Source: Diadema setosum
Lineage: Eukaryota > Echinodermata > Echinoidea > Diadematoida > Diadematidae
DNA length: 64,000 nucleotides
Direction of reading: 5' to 3'
NCBI GenBank assembly: GCA_033980235.1
Contig: CM067079.1
Location: 25,748,658 to 25,812,657 of the forward strand
Shown here: positions 32,368 through 44,018 of the stretch, one piece after another
Layout of the letters: each line of letters starts with the position of its first letter
Position numbering within the stretch: position 1 is the stretch's first letter
Made by a program: the position numbers and the translations under genes
The notes under the pieces: model-generated
What the model was told of the DNA's origin: nothing
Databases searched by the model: none
What the model saw: the letters and a program-made list of their open reading frames with translations, nothing else

Positions 32368-32757
32368 TTAAAGGGATAGTACAGTATTGGTGGAGGTGAG
32401 AATTGGGCTTTTAACTTTTTGCGAGATACCAAGAAAACACCTAGATGATATAGTACAGAGCATACCATTTTAAGAGGAATACAAAGTTTATTTGAAGAAA
32501 ATCGGGTTTGGAATGACTGAAACATCCAAAAACAAAGTTAAACAAAGCAACCGTAATAAAGTGTGGGTCCCACACTTTATTAATATCGCTCTTTTTTGGA
32601 TATCTCAGCCATTTCAAAACCAATTTTCATCAAATAAACATTGAATTCCTCATAGAATTACATGCTCTTTCATAATCATAAGAGTTTCTCATTATCTCAC
32701 CAAAACATGTTAGAAACCTGAAATTAGGTCTCAACCAAAACTATACGATCCCTTTAA
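32368..32757. mobile_element. 390-bp terminal-inverted-repeat element, copy 1
   Basis: Starts TTAAAGGGATAGTACAGT and ends CTATACGATCCCTTTAA, which are inverse apart from a few bases. A central palindrome GTGTGGGTCCCACAC and inverted flanks (GAAAATCGGGTTTGGAATG against CATTTCAAAACCAATTTTC) make the whole unit fold. Near-identical to 59892-60280. No coding capacity. Confidence 0.88.
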
Positions 32758-32925
32758 TTTCTTTCAATTTGTCTCTTCACATGCAAGGTCTTCTTAGTAT
32801 TCCACCCTTGTCGATATTATATTTCTTTGTAAATAAGGCAAAATCAACATGAGATGAATATCATTCTTTAGATTTCGTGGCCATTGTTGAGATGAAATGG
32901 CCTTTGTTGAGAAGATAAATGAATG

Positions 32926-33045
32926 GAATTGAATTGAATTGAATTGAATTGAACTGAATTGAATTGAATTGCATTGCATTGAATTGAATTGAATTGAATT
33001 GAATTGAATTGAATTGAATTAAATTCAATTGAACTGAATTGAGAT
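32926..33045 (+). repeat. GAATT pentamer array 1
   Basis: About twenty GAATT units with occasional ACTGAATT or GCATT variants. The flanks differ from the other two arrays. Confidence 0.95.
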
Positions 33046-33716
33046 CATTCCTGCAGGATAAAGATGTTTAGGTGCATGGTCTGCGCTGCTGTGCTTATCG
33101 GAGGTGGGGGGGGGGGGGGCTGTATAGGAGAATTGATAGCTAAAAATGTGTAGTACAGTAGTTGTTCTTTTGCTGTTCAAAGGTTCCCATTTTTCATCCT
33201 CTCCTTATTAGCCCCTTTCTATCTCTCTTATCAATATTGTCGTACTTTTAGTTGGGACTTCTAACTTCGTTTCATTTCATTTGTTTCTCCACCGGAAAAT
33301 CTTAAAAAGCTGCCTTATTTGCAAAATTTCAAGAAAAACACTTCGATATGTTCTTGCCTTCTCCTTATTTTAGTCAAAATATGAAAATGAATTACATTTT
33401 TTTACTATGTATTTTACATGTGCTGCAATTGTTAATGCTTTCTCGTACTATTAACATGTATATTTGTAGTCTCGTTCTATACCTCATTTTGTTTTGTTTG
33501 GTCTTTGCTTCATGTGTTTGTTATTTGTTTTGTCCTCTGTCTTAGTGTGTTTTATTCTCTCGATGTTCCCTTGATGTTTTCGGTAACTTTTGTCAATCTT
33601 AATTTTGTGCTTGTTTTAATATGTTTTATTCTCTCTGTGCTCCTATTGTTGGTAACCTTTATCATATGGTATTTCAATGTTTAAATTGCAATATGTGTAT
33701 GATTTGTTTCAAGGGT

Positions 33717-33813
33717 ACATTCTTTGTTAACAAGCCTCTGGCTTTCTCAGAAGTGTATACCTGCTACATTCTTTGTTAACAAGCCTCTGGCTTTCTCAGA
33801 AGTGTACCTGCTA
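33717..33813 (+). repeat. Tandem duplication of a 48-bp unit
   Basis: TACATTCTTTGTTAACAAGC then CTCTGGCTTTCTCAGAAGTG occurs twice in a row, differing by a TAT in the first copy. Confidence 0.85.
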
Positions 33814-33848
33814 CATTTTATATCCAAACGATTTTTATTACTGAATGT

Positions 33849-33929
33849 ACGAATTGAATTGAATTGAATTGAATTGAATTGAATTGAATTGAATTGAATT
33901 GAATAGAATTGAATTGAATTGAATAAAGT
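33849..33929 (+). repeat. GAATT pentamer array 2
   Basis: About fifteen units following a T-rich stretch (33350-33700) that could be the 3' end of a retroposon. Confidence 0.95.
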
Positions 33930-34675
33930 TTAATTAACGAATCACTGTCGAAAACATACACATTGATTGGTCATTAATCATGGCTGACTTTTCTCATGAG
34001 AGACAAGGGAATCATTGTGAGAAAAAAAATAATAAAAGAAACAAAATCAAGTATAATACAGGAGGATCACCACTAAGCTGACCTTAATATTTTGGGCCTC
34101 ATTGAATACAAGAATAAATATATAAATAGTTTTAACAAACTATCAACTTCTACCGCAAACAACAAACTATTTCACACAACAAAACACTTATGGTCATGTA
34201 TACACAGGTGATGCTAAGAAAAAGAAGAAAGGGGTAGGGATAATGGAAGATACTAGAGAGAACAGGAGAGAAAGAAATAGACTGATACTCTAAGACTTTA
34301 ACTTTTTATTTTAGACTTTAACTAAAATTGTTTGTTCGTTGCACTATTTAAGAATCAAAACAACAATATACCATGCAGCAGCATCCGTGTAATGTACACG
34401 AAAGGAAACCTCAACTCACTTTAATTGAGAAGACCATCACTTTTAAATTCGTTGTTTTTCACGGAAAAGGCTCAGATGGACTGAAAATTATTCGGATTTC
34501 CCCTCCACTTTCGCTCTCTTTTCGTTGAAACAGTTCACGGCGAAAGTGAAATGAAAAGCTGCCCTCGATCGAACGAATCTTAGAGAATTCCCCTATCTTT
34601 GCATTGCAACGAATGCAGCAATGATAATTTCTACCCGGAGGGCAGCTGTATTCGGTGGCATTATTGTTTTTATTA

Positions 34676-34886
34676 ATTAATCAATTAATTAATTCATTCA
34701 TCCATCCATTCATTCATTCATTTATTCATTCATCCATCCATTCATTCATTCATTCATTCATTCATCCATCCATCCATTCATTCATTCATTCATTCATTCA
34801 TTCATTCATTCATCCATTCATTCATTCATTCATTCATTCATTCATTCATTCATTCTTTCATTCATTCATTCATTCATTCATTCCTT
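34676..34886 (+). repeat. ATTC tetranucleotide microsatellite
   Basis: (CATT)n with CCATC variants; translates as FIHSFIHS and is not coding. Confidence 0.97.
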
Positions 34887-35942
34887 TGTTCCATTTTCAA
34901 CAGAAACATATAAATATAATTTACATATAAAAATCATGGATAGTAGTCACAGTGTCATATACACTTAAATTGACACGTCAGATATAATGTCATTCACCGG
35001 TCATGTACACAGATCTTCCCTAAATTCCTTTGCTTTACATTTTTCTGCGTTAATTGTTAAGTGTTTTATAGTGACCTGGCAACGCACACTTTTAGGCAAA
35101 AAGAGGTCGACAATAATTCAATAATCAATTTGTGTATGTACGAACCAATTGAAGAGTTCCTATCTGTAATCTGTGTGTGATTGGCGAAAACAATAAACAT
35201 GATAACTTTAAGATTTCGTACTTCTCTTTGTTTCGTATTCGATTTTCACGAAACTTGCATCACACTGTCAATCTTTTGTTTATTGTCGGGATAGCTCGAT
35301 CAGTATGCTGATTTCCATCAAGGTCCTAATAAACGTCAACTGAAACATGCATGGTGCAATGTGGACCTGCACTTGCATTATAACACATCAAGAATTGAAA
35401 TGCCAATTGCACCAAGCAAGCGTTCTGGCCGCCCAACGCTTTATAGTTTCGATTATAAGTTTAAAGGTTTGTATGCGTTCATGGCTCTTTAGTTAGGAAT
35501 ATAAAACGGGATTTCAAAATTTTTGTCCCGTAATTTGACACCATTCTGACAGAGCTGTTCTCTAGTAGGGCCTATACTTATTTCACAAATTTGATAGCGC
35601 AAATTCCATGATAATCTACCCTTCATTATGGATACCAGCTCTGCATACATAATTTTTGTCACTCTCTCGAGGGACCTATATGCAAATTTAATTAGCTTTT
35701 CAGTATGTTCCTCGCACAAAATAATTAATAGCTAATTGCATTGACTTTTTTATCTCCCGTAATATCATGCCATATAAAACGTTACGTATTAGATTGTATT
35801 CACTATATATACTTTGAAGCTGGTAATCTTTAATGGTCTTGCTTACAACTTTAACATTGTATGCTATTCATCACCGGTTATGTTTCAAAATATGATGTGT
35901 TTATAGTGTGTGTTTTGTTTATCCGCAAAAGTGGAAATAAAT

Positions 35943-36032
35943 GTGAACTGAACTGAATTGGATTGAATTGAGTTGAATTGAATTGAATTGAATTGAATTG
36001 AATTGAATTGACTTGAATTGAATTGACTTAAT
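35943..36032 (+). repeat. GAATT pentamer array 3
   Basis: Follows GGAAATAAATGTGAACTGAA, a polyadenylation-like word, which would fit a retroposon tail with a pentamer repeat. Confidence 0.93.
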
Positions 36033-36323
36033 AAATGCACGTGCACATGTCGTGTCAATAAACAATTATTTGAATTGAATTACTTTTTCATATTTCATGA
36101 CAACAACTAAACACAAAGCAGTCATATTTATGACTGGACAAAAAAAAATCAACGCTACTTCGAAACGTAGAAACTGCGTAGAGAGCTCATGAGCAAATAG
36201 ATTACACACGGCTATTTAAAAAAAAAAATAATGTAACCAAAGTTTAGGTCTATAACGAATCTATTTAGACTATCTATCTCTGTCATCTATCTATTATAAC
36301 AATGTCTAATATCTATCTATTAT

Positions 36324-36330
36324 ATGTCTA

Positions 36331-36361
<31 letters not shown>

Positions 36362-36438
36362 TCTATCTATCCAGGTATCCATCTACCTTTCTATCGATAG
36401 GCCCCTATATCTATTTAGGTATTTATTTATGTATTTAT

Positions 36439-36477
<39 letters not shown>

Positions 36478-36510
36478 CCTATCTATCTATCTATCTATCT
36501 ACATCTACCA
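36324..36510 (+). repeat. GTAT/CTAT tetranucleotide microsatellite
   Basis: (GTAT)n passing into (CTAT)n, with related units to 36676. Confidence 0.95.
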
Positions 36511-37149
36511 TCCTTTATAGTACAAATTTGTATTATGTAGGTCTAAGTAATTAATGTATAAAAGTGATGTGCATTTGTTATGTACTATAATCTGTCAAAC
36601 GTCTATCGGCCAGTCAATCGATCTCCTCATTATAGCTATTTATCTATCTTTCTGTCTGTCCGTCTATCTATCTATTTATGCGTCTACTGGTCCATTTGTC
36701 TTTTTTTATTTTTTTTTTTATAGGTTAAATACCTATTCTGATATGTACATACAAGGGAAATTTAGTCTAAGAATCCCTTAGGCAGATATTCGCTTAGCAC
36801 ACCACAGAAGAGCTAACCATTCCTTCCAATTTCTTTCTGTAACGGCAGACACCTCAGTACAACGTATATAAACAAAGCGCAAGTGTATATAGGCTTATCG
36901 TTCTATTGCCTATGGCGCAAATTAATTACATAACAGCGCACAGTTACACAAAGTTCTTCTAATTTTCGCTGAAGTTGACCCAGAGATACCGGGAAGTTTC
37001 CTTTGAATGTTGTGCCCGTACATAACTTGTTATTGTCACCAGAGCCAAAGTATGTTCTTTCTGGTTAAGGCTTTGATTTAATAGCATTAGTAAAATATGA
37101 TTTTACACTTTCATGGAAGTCTGGAAGAACAAAAGAAAATGGAAACCCT

Positions 37150-37492
37150 CGTTTGAGGGTGACTTTTTCAACAAACCGCTCGAGAAATCAACAAAATCCC
37201 CGAGATGAAGTAGGTCATGTGACTGAGCGCTGGCCAATACACACACGCGTTAGAAAAGCGCTCGAGCTACGTTCAGAGGTTTTAGGTACACTATACACAT
37301 CTCTAGCGTGGACGCACGTAGCGTTATGGGGAGTTGAGGAGTTCGCTCGGAGCATCCCGTACGCAACTTTGCAACTTCGTCCCGTTTTGACCTACTCTTG
37401 AAAGCAAGCCGCTGTGAAATTCACCATGTTCCAGCTTTCCAGAAGGCCATGAAGATGTAGACTGTCGATATTTTGCGGTAGAATGTTGGAAA
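37150..37492 (+). promoter_or_regulatory. Gene B 5' region with two overlapping upstream ORFs
   Basis: This stretch is richer in CpG than its surroundings and holds an E-box-like GTCATGTGAC near 37214. Just before the UTX start are two short upstream ORFs: ATG at 37426 (8 codons, stop TGA at 37450-37452) and ATG at 37449 (MKM, stop at 37460); the stop of the first overlaps the start of the second (ATGA). The transcription start is not known, so their presence in the mRNA is inferred. Confidence 0.4.
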
Positions 37493-37575
37493 ATGACGTC
37501 CGAACAAGTGGGAGAAGTCATGACTTCGAACGCTCCTATTCCCGCTGAAGTAGACTTGTCGACTGCCTACGATAG
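37493..37575 (+). CDS. KDM6A: Gene B exon 1: UTX start
   Basis: The ATG at 37493 in a GGAAAATGA context opens 27 codons plus two bases, reading MTSEQVGEVMTSNAPIPAE then VDLSTAYD, followed by GTGAGC. The frame has no stop in the 45 bases just upstream, so a further upstream start is not excluded. A second Met lies at codon 10. The last two bases plus the first of exon 2 make the Ser of SRLFGF. Confidence 0.8.
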
Positions 37576-40500
37576 GTGAGCAAAACCGACCGCACATTTT
37601 CATTTTTCAGCTTGAAATAAACTGGGAATTCAACCAGTGTTACAAAATTCTCGTTCATAATTTATTTTTCATTGTATTTCAGCCGACTTTTCGGATTCAT
37701 GACGACGGAAGGAGAAGACGGGGCCCAAAAGAAGGCCATGCTGAACAAGGTACGTTGTTATGAATGGGATTAGAAACAGCGCGCACCAACATGTATGGGA
37801 TTCGAGTATTGTATGTACGGCGAGGCTCAACGCCCTAACTGTGCAAACCATACCGATCCCTGGTACATGGGTGAAGTTGCTTAGTCCTGCACAGTGCAAA
37901 TGGATGCGTTGTTTTCCGTTGGGCCACTTTTGCCGACAGATTTGTATTCCGCAAGGCCGTGACTGAAGAATCTGGCAAATGTTACCAGAGTTGCTACTGA
38001 ACTTTGAAGTAATCATTTATTGTCAAAATAAAACATAATCTAATTTATATTTATTCAGCCAAATATTAATGTTCAATATGGCTAACATAGACCTATGCTG
38101 ATTGAATCAAGGCAATTGATAAGTGGCTTCTCCAAAATGGCTGCCGGACAGTAATCATGTAGCATTTAGTAAAATAAGTCACACTGTTAGTTTAACTTGT
38201 CATTGCTAGAATTTTAACATTTAATTGATTAGAAATCAGATTGTTAACCAACACCTGTAAATTTCAAGTATTTCCTTTTTTTTCAGTGTATTTCATAATA
38301 GATGGGGTCTATAGTGTGGCATTACTTTGATTAGTCGCGTATTCACTATTGAGCTGTCGTGCTGAATGAACAATGCACTTACTGCAAGCCGCCCATGATT
38401 CAACCACAACGCTGTCCAAAATTTGACCACCTGCTTCATGTAGTAACCTATGTGTTTTGCACATCGAACAGTCGAACCTTGGCACATGAGGTCGAACCTT
38501 TGTGCGGGTGCTGATACAAAAGTGTTGTGTACTTATGTAGATTGATTCCTATAAAGGTAGATTTATACTGTTAAACACAGCATAGTTTCTCATCTAATCC
38601 CGAGAAGATGCTGATATCAGTATGTAGCACACGAAAACTGCAAGGCCAGGCAGATCTGAGACATGCAAATGGTCAGGCTCTATCTTGGATTGTTTCCTCT
38701 TCATTTTGCAAGGATAGTGGAATTAAATCTTTGCTGCAGCATTTGAATACATGTGTTATGGTTTTGATATGGCAATGCTACTTTGGTTAAGACAAAGACA
38801 ATCATGGTACGTGAAAAAAATCACATTACATCAAATGCAGATGCATGCTTTTTTTGTGTGAATCCTTGGGGTGGGCAATATACAGCTTAGGCAAATACAG
38901 TCATGGTCTCCTTTTGTGCTGTCGTATGACAGGTATACAGGCAGTATTTATTTCATCTTTCATTTTTTTTTTGTTTTTGTTGTTGCAGAAACTGCAAACA
39001 TACTTAGCACCAGTGTGCAAGTCATTACCATACCTAGTGCAAGCACTTCACCTTTACCTTTACCAGTGGCGGATCCAGAGGGGGGCTCTTCCAGCGCATG
39101 CCCTCCCCCCTTTATTTTTCGTTAAAAATAAAAGAAATATTATATTTTATTTTTCGTTAAAAATAAAAGAAATAAAAAGAAAAGAAATGAAACCCGGAAG
39201 TGGCACCAGAAATATTTGTTGCCCCCCCCCCCCCCCTTTACAGAATTCCTGAATCCACCCCTGTTTACCCCGAGATTCTGAAAGAATGCTGTAGTGTTGT
39301 CACAGCAATCAGGCTTCCACTCCAGTTCTTGCCCCTGTGGTTAAGTCTCAGCCTTTCTATTCCTTTCATTTCTTTCTGTGTTATTTTCTGTCTGTCTGTC
39401 TGGCTCTCTGTTGTGCTCTCATCATTTTTTGTCTACATGCGTGTGGAGCTAAAACGTTGTTTTCCCCATGCTCGGTCCAGACTGGTCTTGAAAGTGATCA
39501 CTGAAGGGGGCATTGACCGTATTCTCCAGCAGAAGATTCCATTCATTTCTTATTCGTTGCCGGAAAGTGTTATTCCTCGCCTGAACTCTTGTAGAATACC
39601 ATAGAATGTAAATAAATGTTGCAAGTGAATGGTGTAATAAAATAGAATTACATTTCTTTACTCTTCTAAGCTAGAAAGTTGATAGAAGATGGATATTATA
39701 TTGTGTTTTTAAAAAACAGTACCCAGAATACTCAAAGGCAGTCATGTAATTGACCTGTAATTGTGGATGTCCCTACAATGTTTTTGTTGTTGTTGTTGTT
39801 ATTTCTTCAGTAGTCCTAATACATCTAGGTGAACATTTAGGATTGAGGTCATTTTGTTTTGCACATTTCTGGTTTTGATTCTCATTTGCATCATGGTTGT
39901 GTGTCTGGCTAGTTTATGATTCAAGTCAAGACACATCATGAACTCAAAGAGTCTGGAGGTATCACATCAGTACTTGGTAGGGTATGCCTACAGTATGGAT
40001 TTACTCATTAGTTAGCTTTTTCAAATATGGAACCGTGGTATGTGTGTTTTGAATGTGGAAAGCACCGCTGGTGGAAAGTCAAGGTTACAGTCAAGGTCAC
40101 AAGTCACAGGTCACAGGTCACAGGTCACAGTTCTTTATTCAAACAGCAAGGATGCACACTGTGAAATATGATGAAGTAGAATTTTATCTGTCGCCTATGA
40201 ACAAATCACCTATTTTGAACTGTAATCTGGTGTACAATTGTAGATTAAACCATGATTTGGCTAGTAGTCATGAGGCAATCTAGTTGCTCCCTGTTAGGAG
40301 TAGATCTGTTGATGGTCATGGTCAGACTCTAATTGCTAAAACTGCTGGGATGTTGTTTGTAATGAAACTCAGTCCGAGATATAGTTCATTTCTAAACTGG
40401 GACAAGGCAATATTAATGGGCAAATTGGGGATAGGTTTGATGAAGATCAGGGTCAGAAATCAAGGTCAAATTAATAAATTGCAAATTTATGTTCAGTGTA

Positions 40501-43500
40501 CATAAAAATTTAATATGGTTCAACAACGTCATCAAACCTCAATGCATCCGTGCAGATATTGGTCTGAACTTGGGTACATGTTTGCCATATGGCTTCGGGC
40601 AAGATACTGTGATGGTCGCCATGGCGCAACATCCCAACATAAATGGGTGTAAGTTATATTGGTATGCAGAGCAAAGGCTTGCAGGTTGACACTTTGATAC
40701 TAAATTAAACATGACCATGTTTTGTTTTGACTTTTGGTGCAATCAAATTTTCAGAGCTATTTTTTTATTACTCTTGATAATTCTCTTAGCAGTTCCTTTT
40801 TCAGATTCAATAATTTCTGTTTGCTAGACTTTGTAAAGTTTACTGGATCTGAATCCCATTTTGGTTAAATCAGTTTATAACAACAGTACAATCCAATATT
40901 TGTATGTACACGTAGCTTTTACTTTTAGCACTGCTAGACAGCAACTACGTTGTACATGAAGTGTAATCAGGTGTCAATGTTGTTAGCAATGTGGTACCAA
41001 AGGGCATTTATAATATTAACTCAGTCATCACAGAAGACTTTTTTTTTTCTTTGAAAGGGGGCCCCAGGTCTGAAGGTGACACTGAATACCAATTTGCAAA
41101 TCCATCAAATTTTAGCTCAAGTAAAATGACTTGGGTGAAAGTTAGATTGAACCATGAACATTGTGTATCAGTCATAAGTGAGGAACGATTGTTTAGTTAT
41201 CCAGATATCAAATTGTGTGTTGATAATAAGAAAATTATCTGAAGCAACAATAAGCCTGATACTAAATCAAGACTTGTCATGTTGCTGAACATTTTGTTGG
41301 AAGGGTGCTACTAAATGACATTTGGAATAACATCAATACCTTTTATCTGAGCTGTGGGAAGAGTGCAATTGTATCACATTTTTTTTTCTCTCTCTCATTT
41401 TTCCAAGTTGGCATGTGGGTATGTGTCCAAGCATGCTTAGCTGGCAAGCATCCATTCATTCCGCTGACCCAACAATGAGTTACAATTGCCCCCGGCTTGT
41501 GGGAACATGGATTTAAAGCAATCTGGTAGGATATGTACAGTACTGCTCCCTCTGAGAAGTACAACTGTACTCAGCTGACTGTACCTGATCCGCTGATCTG
41601 GATTAATTAATCACTCTGTTTCAAATCTGCCGCATGGGTGGACCTCCTAACCTGACACAGTGTTCCATGACAAGGGACTGGCTGTCCTGCTACAGAGCGA
41701 AATACTCTGTGAGTGTATCTGTTACTGTATGATTTGACAAGAATGCCAGGAAAACCACCCTAAAGTCTGGATGGGAGGCTGTGTTCTGCATTCATGGTTA
41801 GTAATGGACCCTTAAATCTGCCATGAAAAGTGAGTTTCTGTCATGAGGAATTGTGAGCATAACAGCATGGAACATCAAGTTGTCCCCTTTTGTCTTTTAA
41901 TAGAGCCATAATGCCAGGGTCAATATAGAAAATAGATTTTTAAGAGTGTTGACAACAGACCGTATGAAACTTGAGAGCTACATGTATTGTTTTATAATGT
42001 ACTATACAGCAAGCTTTTCCATTATGCTGCCAGTAGCGACCCTGAATATCAACCCAGTGTACTTTTTCTGATGTATCTTGTGCTTGGTTTTGAAAACTAT
42101 GCATTAGCAGAGTCTAATTTGTACTTGGTAGAGGAAACAAAGGAAAATATGTTTCTGAAATGCAAAAACAGAATTCTGCCCTTCATAATTTTGCTTATAT
42201 CATTTAAGCAGTGCTAAAAAACAACAACAAAAAACAAGAGTTGGGATTACATTATGTATGTCAGATACCAGTACAATGCTACTGAACGTCAGTCTAACAG
42301 AGTGGTAGCTAAGCAGCTGCCCAAATTAACACGAGCAAAGTTCTCAGTTTTTTCTTTCATTTTGACGGTGATTTATTGTATTTTATTTTTTTTTAATGAT
42401 CTGAAAGGATATTTTGTTTGCTAGAGAGATGAAAAGAAAAATACAGTAAAAGGAAAGGAGATAGATTGAAAAGATGTTCCTACATGTACATGTATCTCTG
42501 ACTGGTGTAGAAGCAAACACTTTTTTGAATCACGGCCAGGAAGTGTTTAAATACAAACATGCTTAGATTCTTATTGATTCATTTTTCTTAAATCCTAGGA
42601 CAAATCTTTGTTTAATTTCCTGAAAATATCACGTTCACAGCTGAGAGAAATATTGTTGTATGATTACTTCTCCCATAAAATACATATTGGTGGGAAATGT
42701 TGTTAAGTGCAATTTGTGTGATGGGATAAAAGTGAAGATTGAATGGCAAAATTTCACCATTTCAGGACCCCTAATTTAAATTTGTCACATTCTGTTCACA
42801 TAAATTCCCTAAGAATAATATGCTTCTCGCAAACTGATGTAAGAGGACTTTGCTGTCGTGATTTAATTTCGCTCACAATATGATCAAAGGGCACATGTCA
42901 ATTAAAGTTTGGATTATTTCAAGTGAAAAAGTAATGAATTCTTCCACTTGCAGTTGAATAACGTGTATGTATAATTTCTCAAACTTTGAGATAGCAAGGT
43001 ATGCCATGGCATAAATTATTAAAAACAAAATAATTATCTGTCAAAGGTTCCACTCATCTGTTACATTGTGTTCTTCCCATAACCAATAATAGATAACATT
43101 TATTTATTTATTTATTTTTTTTGTGAAATGGGGTTCATAGGTTTTTACTGGTTCACAAGACTGGAATTGATCAAATTGCAGAGTGTAAATGCTGCTATCT
43201 TTTCTTTTTTTTTTTGTGGGAAGGGGTGGGATGGGGGAGGGGCAATTTATTGTGAGTATGTAATGTTTGTGAGAATCATGGATGGCAAAGTTGGAAAGTA
43301 CAGTGTAGATTTAGATGAAATCTTAGTGCAATTCATGTTTACGATGTACACGTAGTGGAATGCTGTGAAAGTACTTATGTGTGCTGTTCAGGACCATTCA
43401 ATGAAGGCATGATGTGTGTGTGTGGGAGCGTTCAAGCACTCTCCTCTGGAAGCGAACTTCCCGATGTGCTCCAAAAGCGTACCAAAAGCGTACCAAAATT

Positions 43501-43980
43501 TCTCATATATTTGTGAGAATGCGCGTATCATGCACATATATGTCATAATGCAAAGAGTTCATTCTCTTTGTTATGGATAGCTGTAAGTAGTTCAAGCGCA
43601 CCAGGTGAATGACCCTCTTGCTACAAAATGTGTGACCTCTCCTAAAAATAACTCATGAGGTATGCTTTCTCAACAGAACTCTCGTACGCTTCAAATCTGG
43701 CACAGTTCAGTACAGTACGCTTTAGTTCAGTTCGCTTTGGTTTGCTTCGTGTTCGAACTCACTCTGTGTGATGCACATACGCCCACTCATGGCAGGATTG
43801 TACTTGGTGCATGACTCTGGGATTTCTTGGAATACCTGGACCGGGCCTTTCTTTTTCTCTGTTAATTGATACGCACAGATGATTGCATTGTAGTGAAACA
43901 TTTATGGGGATCATTCATGGGACATGTTCCGAAAACAGTACAAATAGGTCTTCGGGCCCTAAAGTACATGTATCTGAGCT

Positions 43981-44018
<38 letters not shown>

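Larger units (their letters stand above)
27268..37149. other. Intergenic region between divergent genes A and B
   Basis: Contains only the repeats listed separately, an A-rich stretch (30900-31250) and short unsupported frames. No exon with good splice signals and a recognisable product was found. Regulatory elements for both genes may lie here but none can be named. Confidence 0.6.

Noticed and set aside
34655..34930. Frame with repeated FIHS
   Set aside because: Translation of an ATTC microsatellite.
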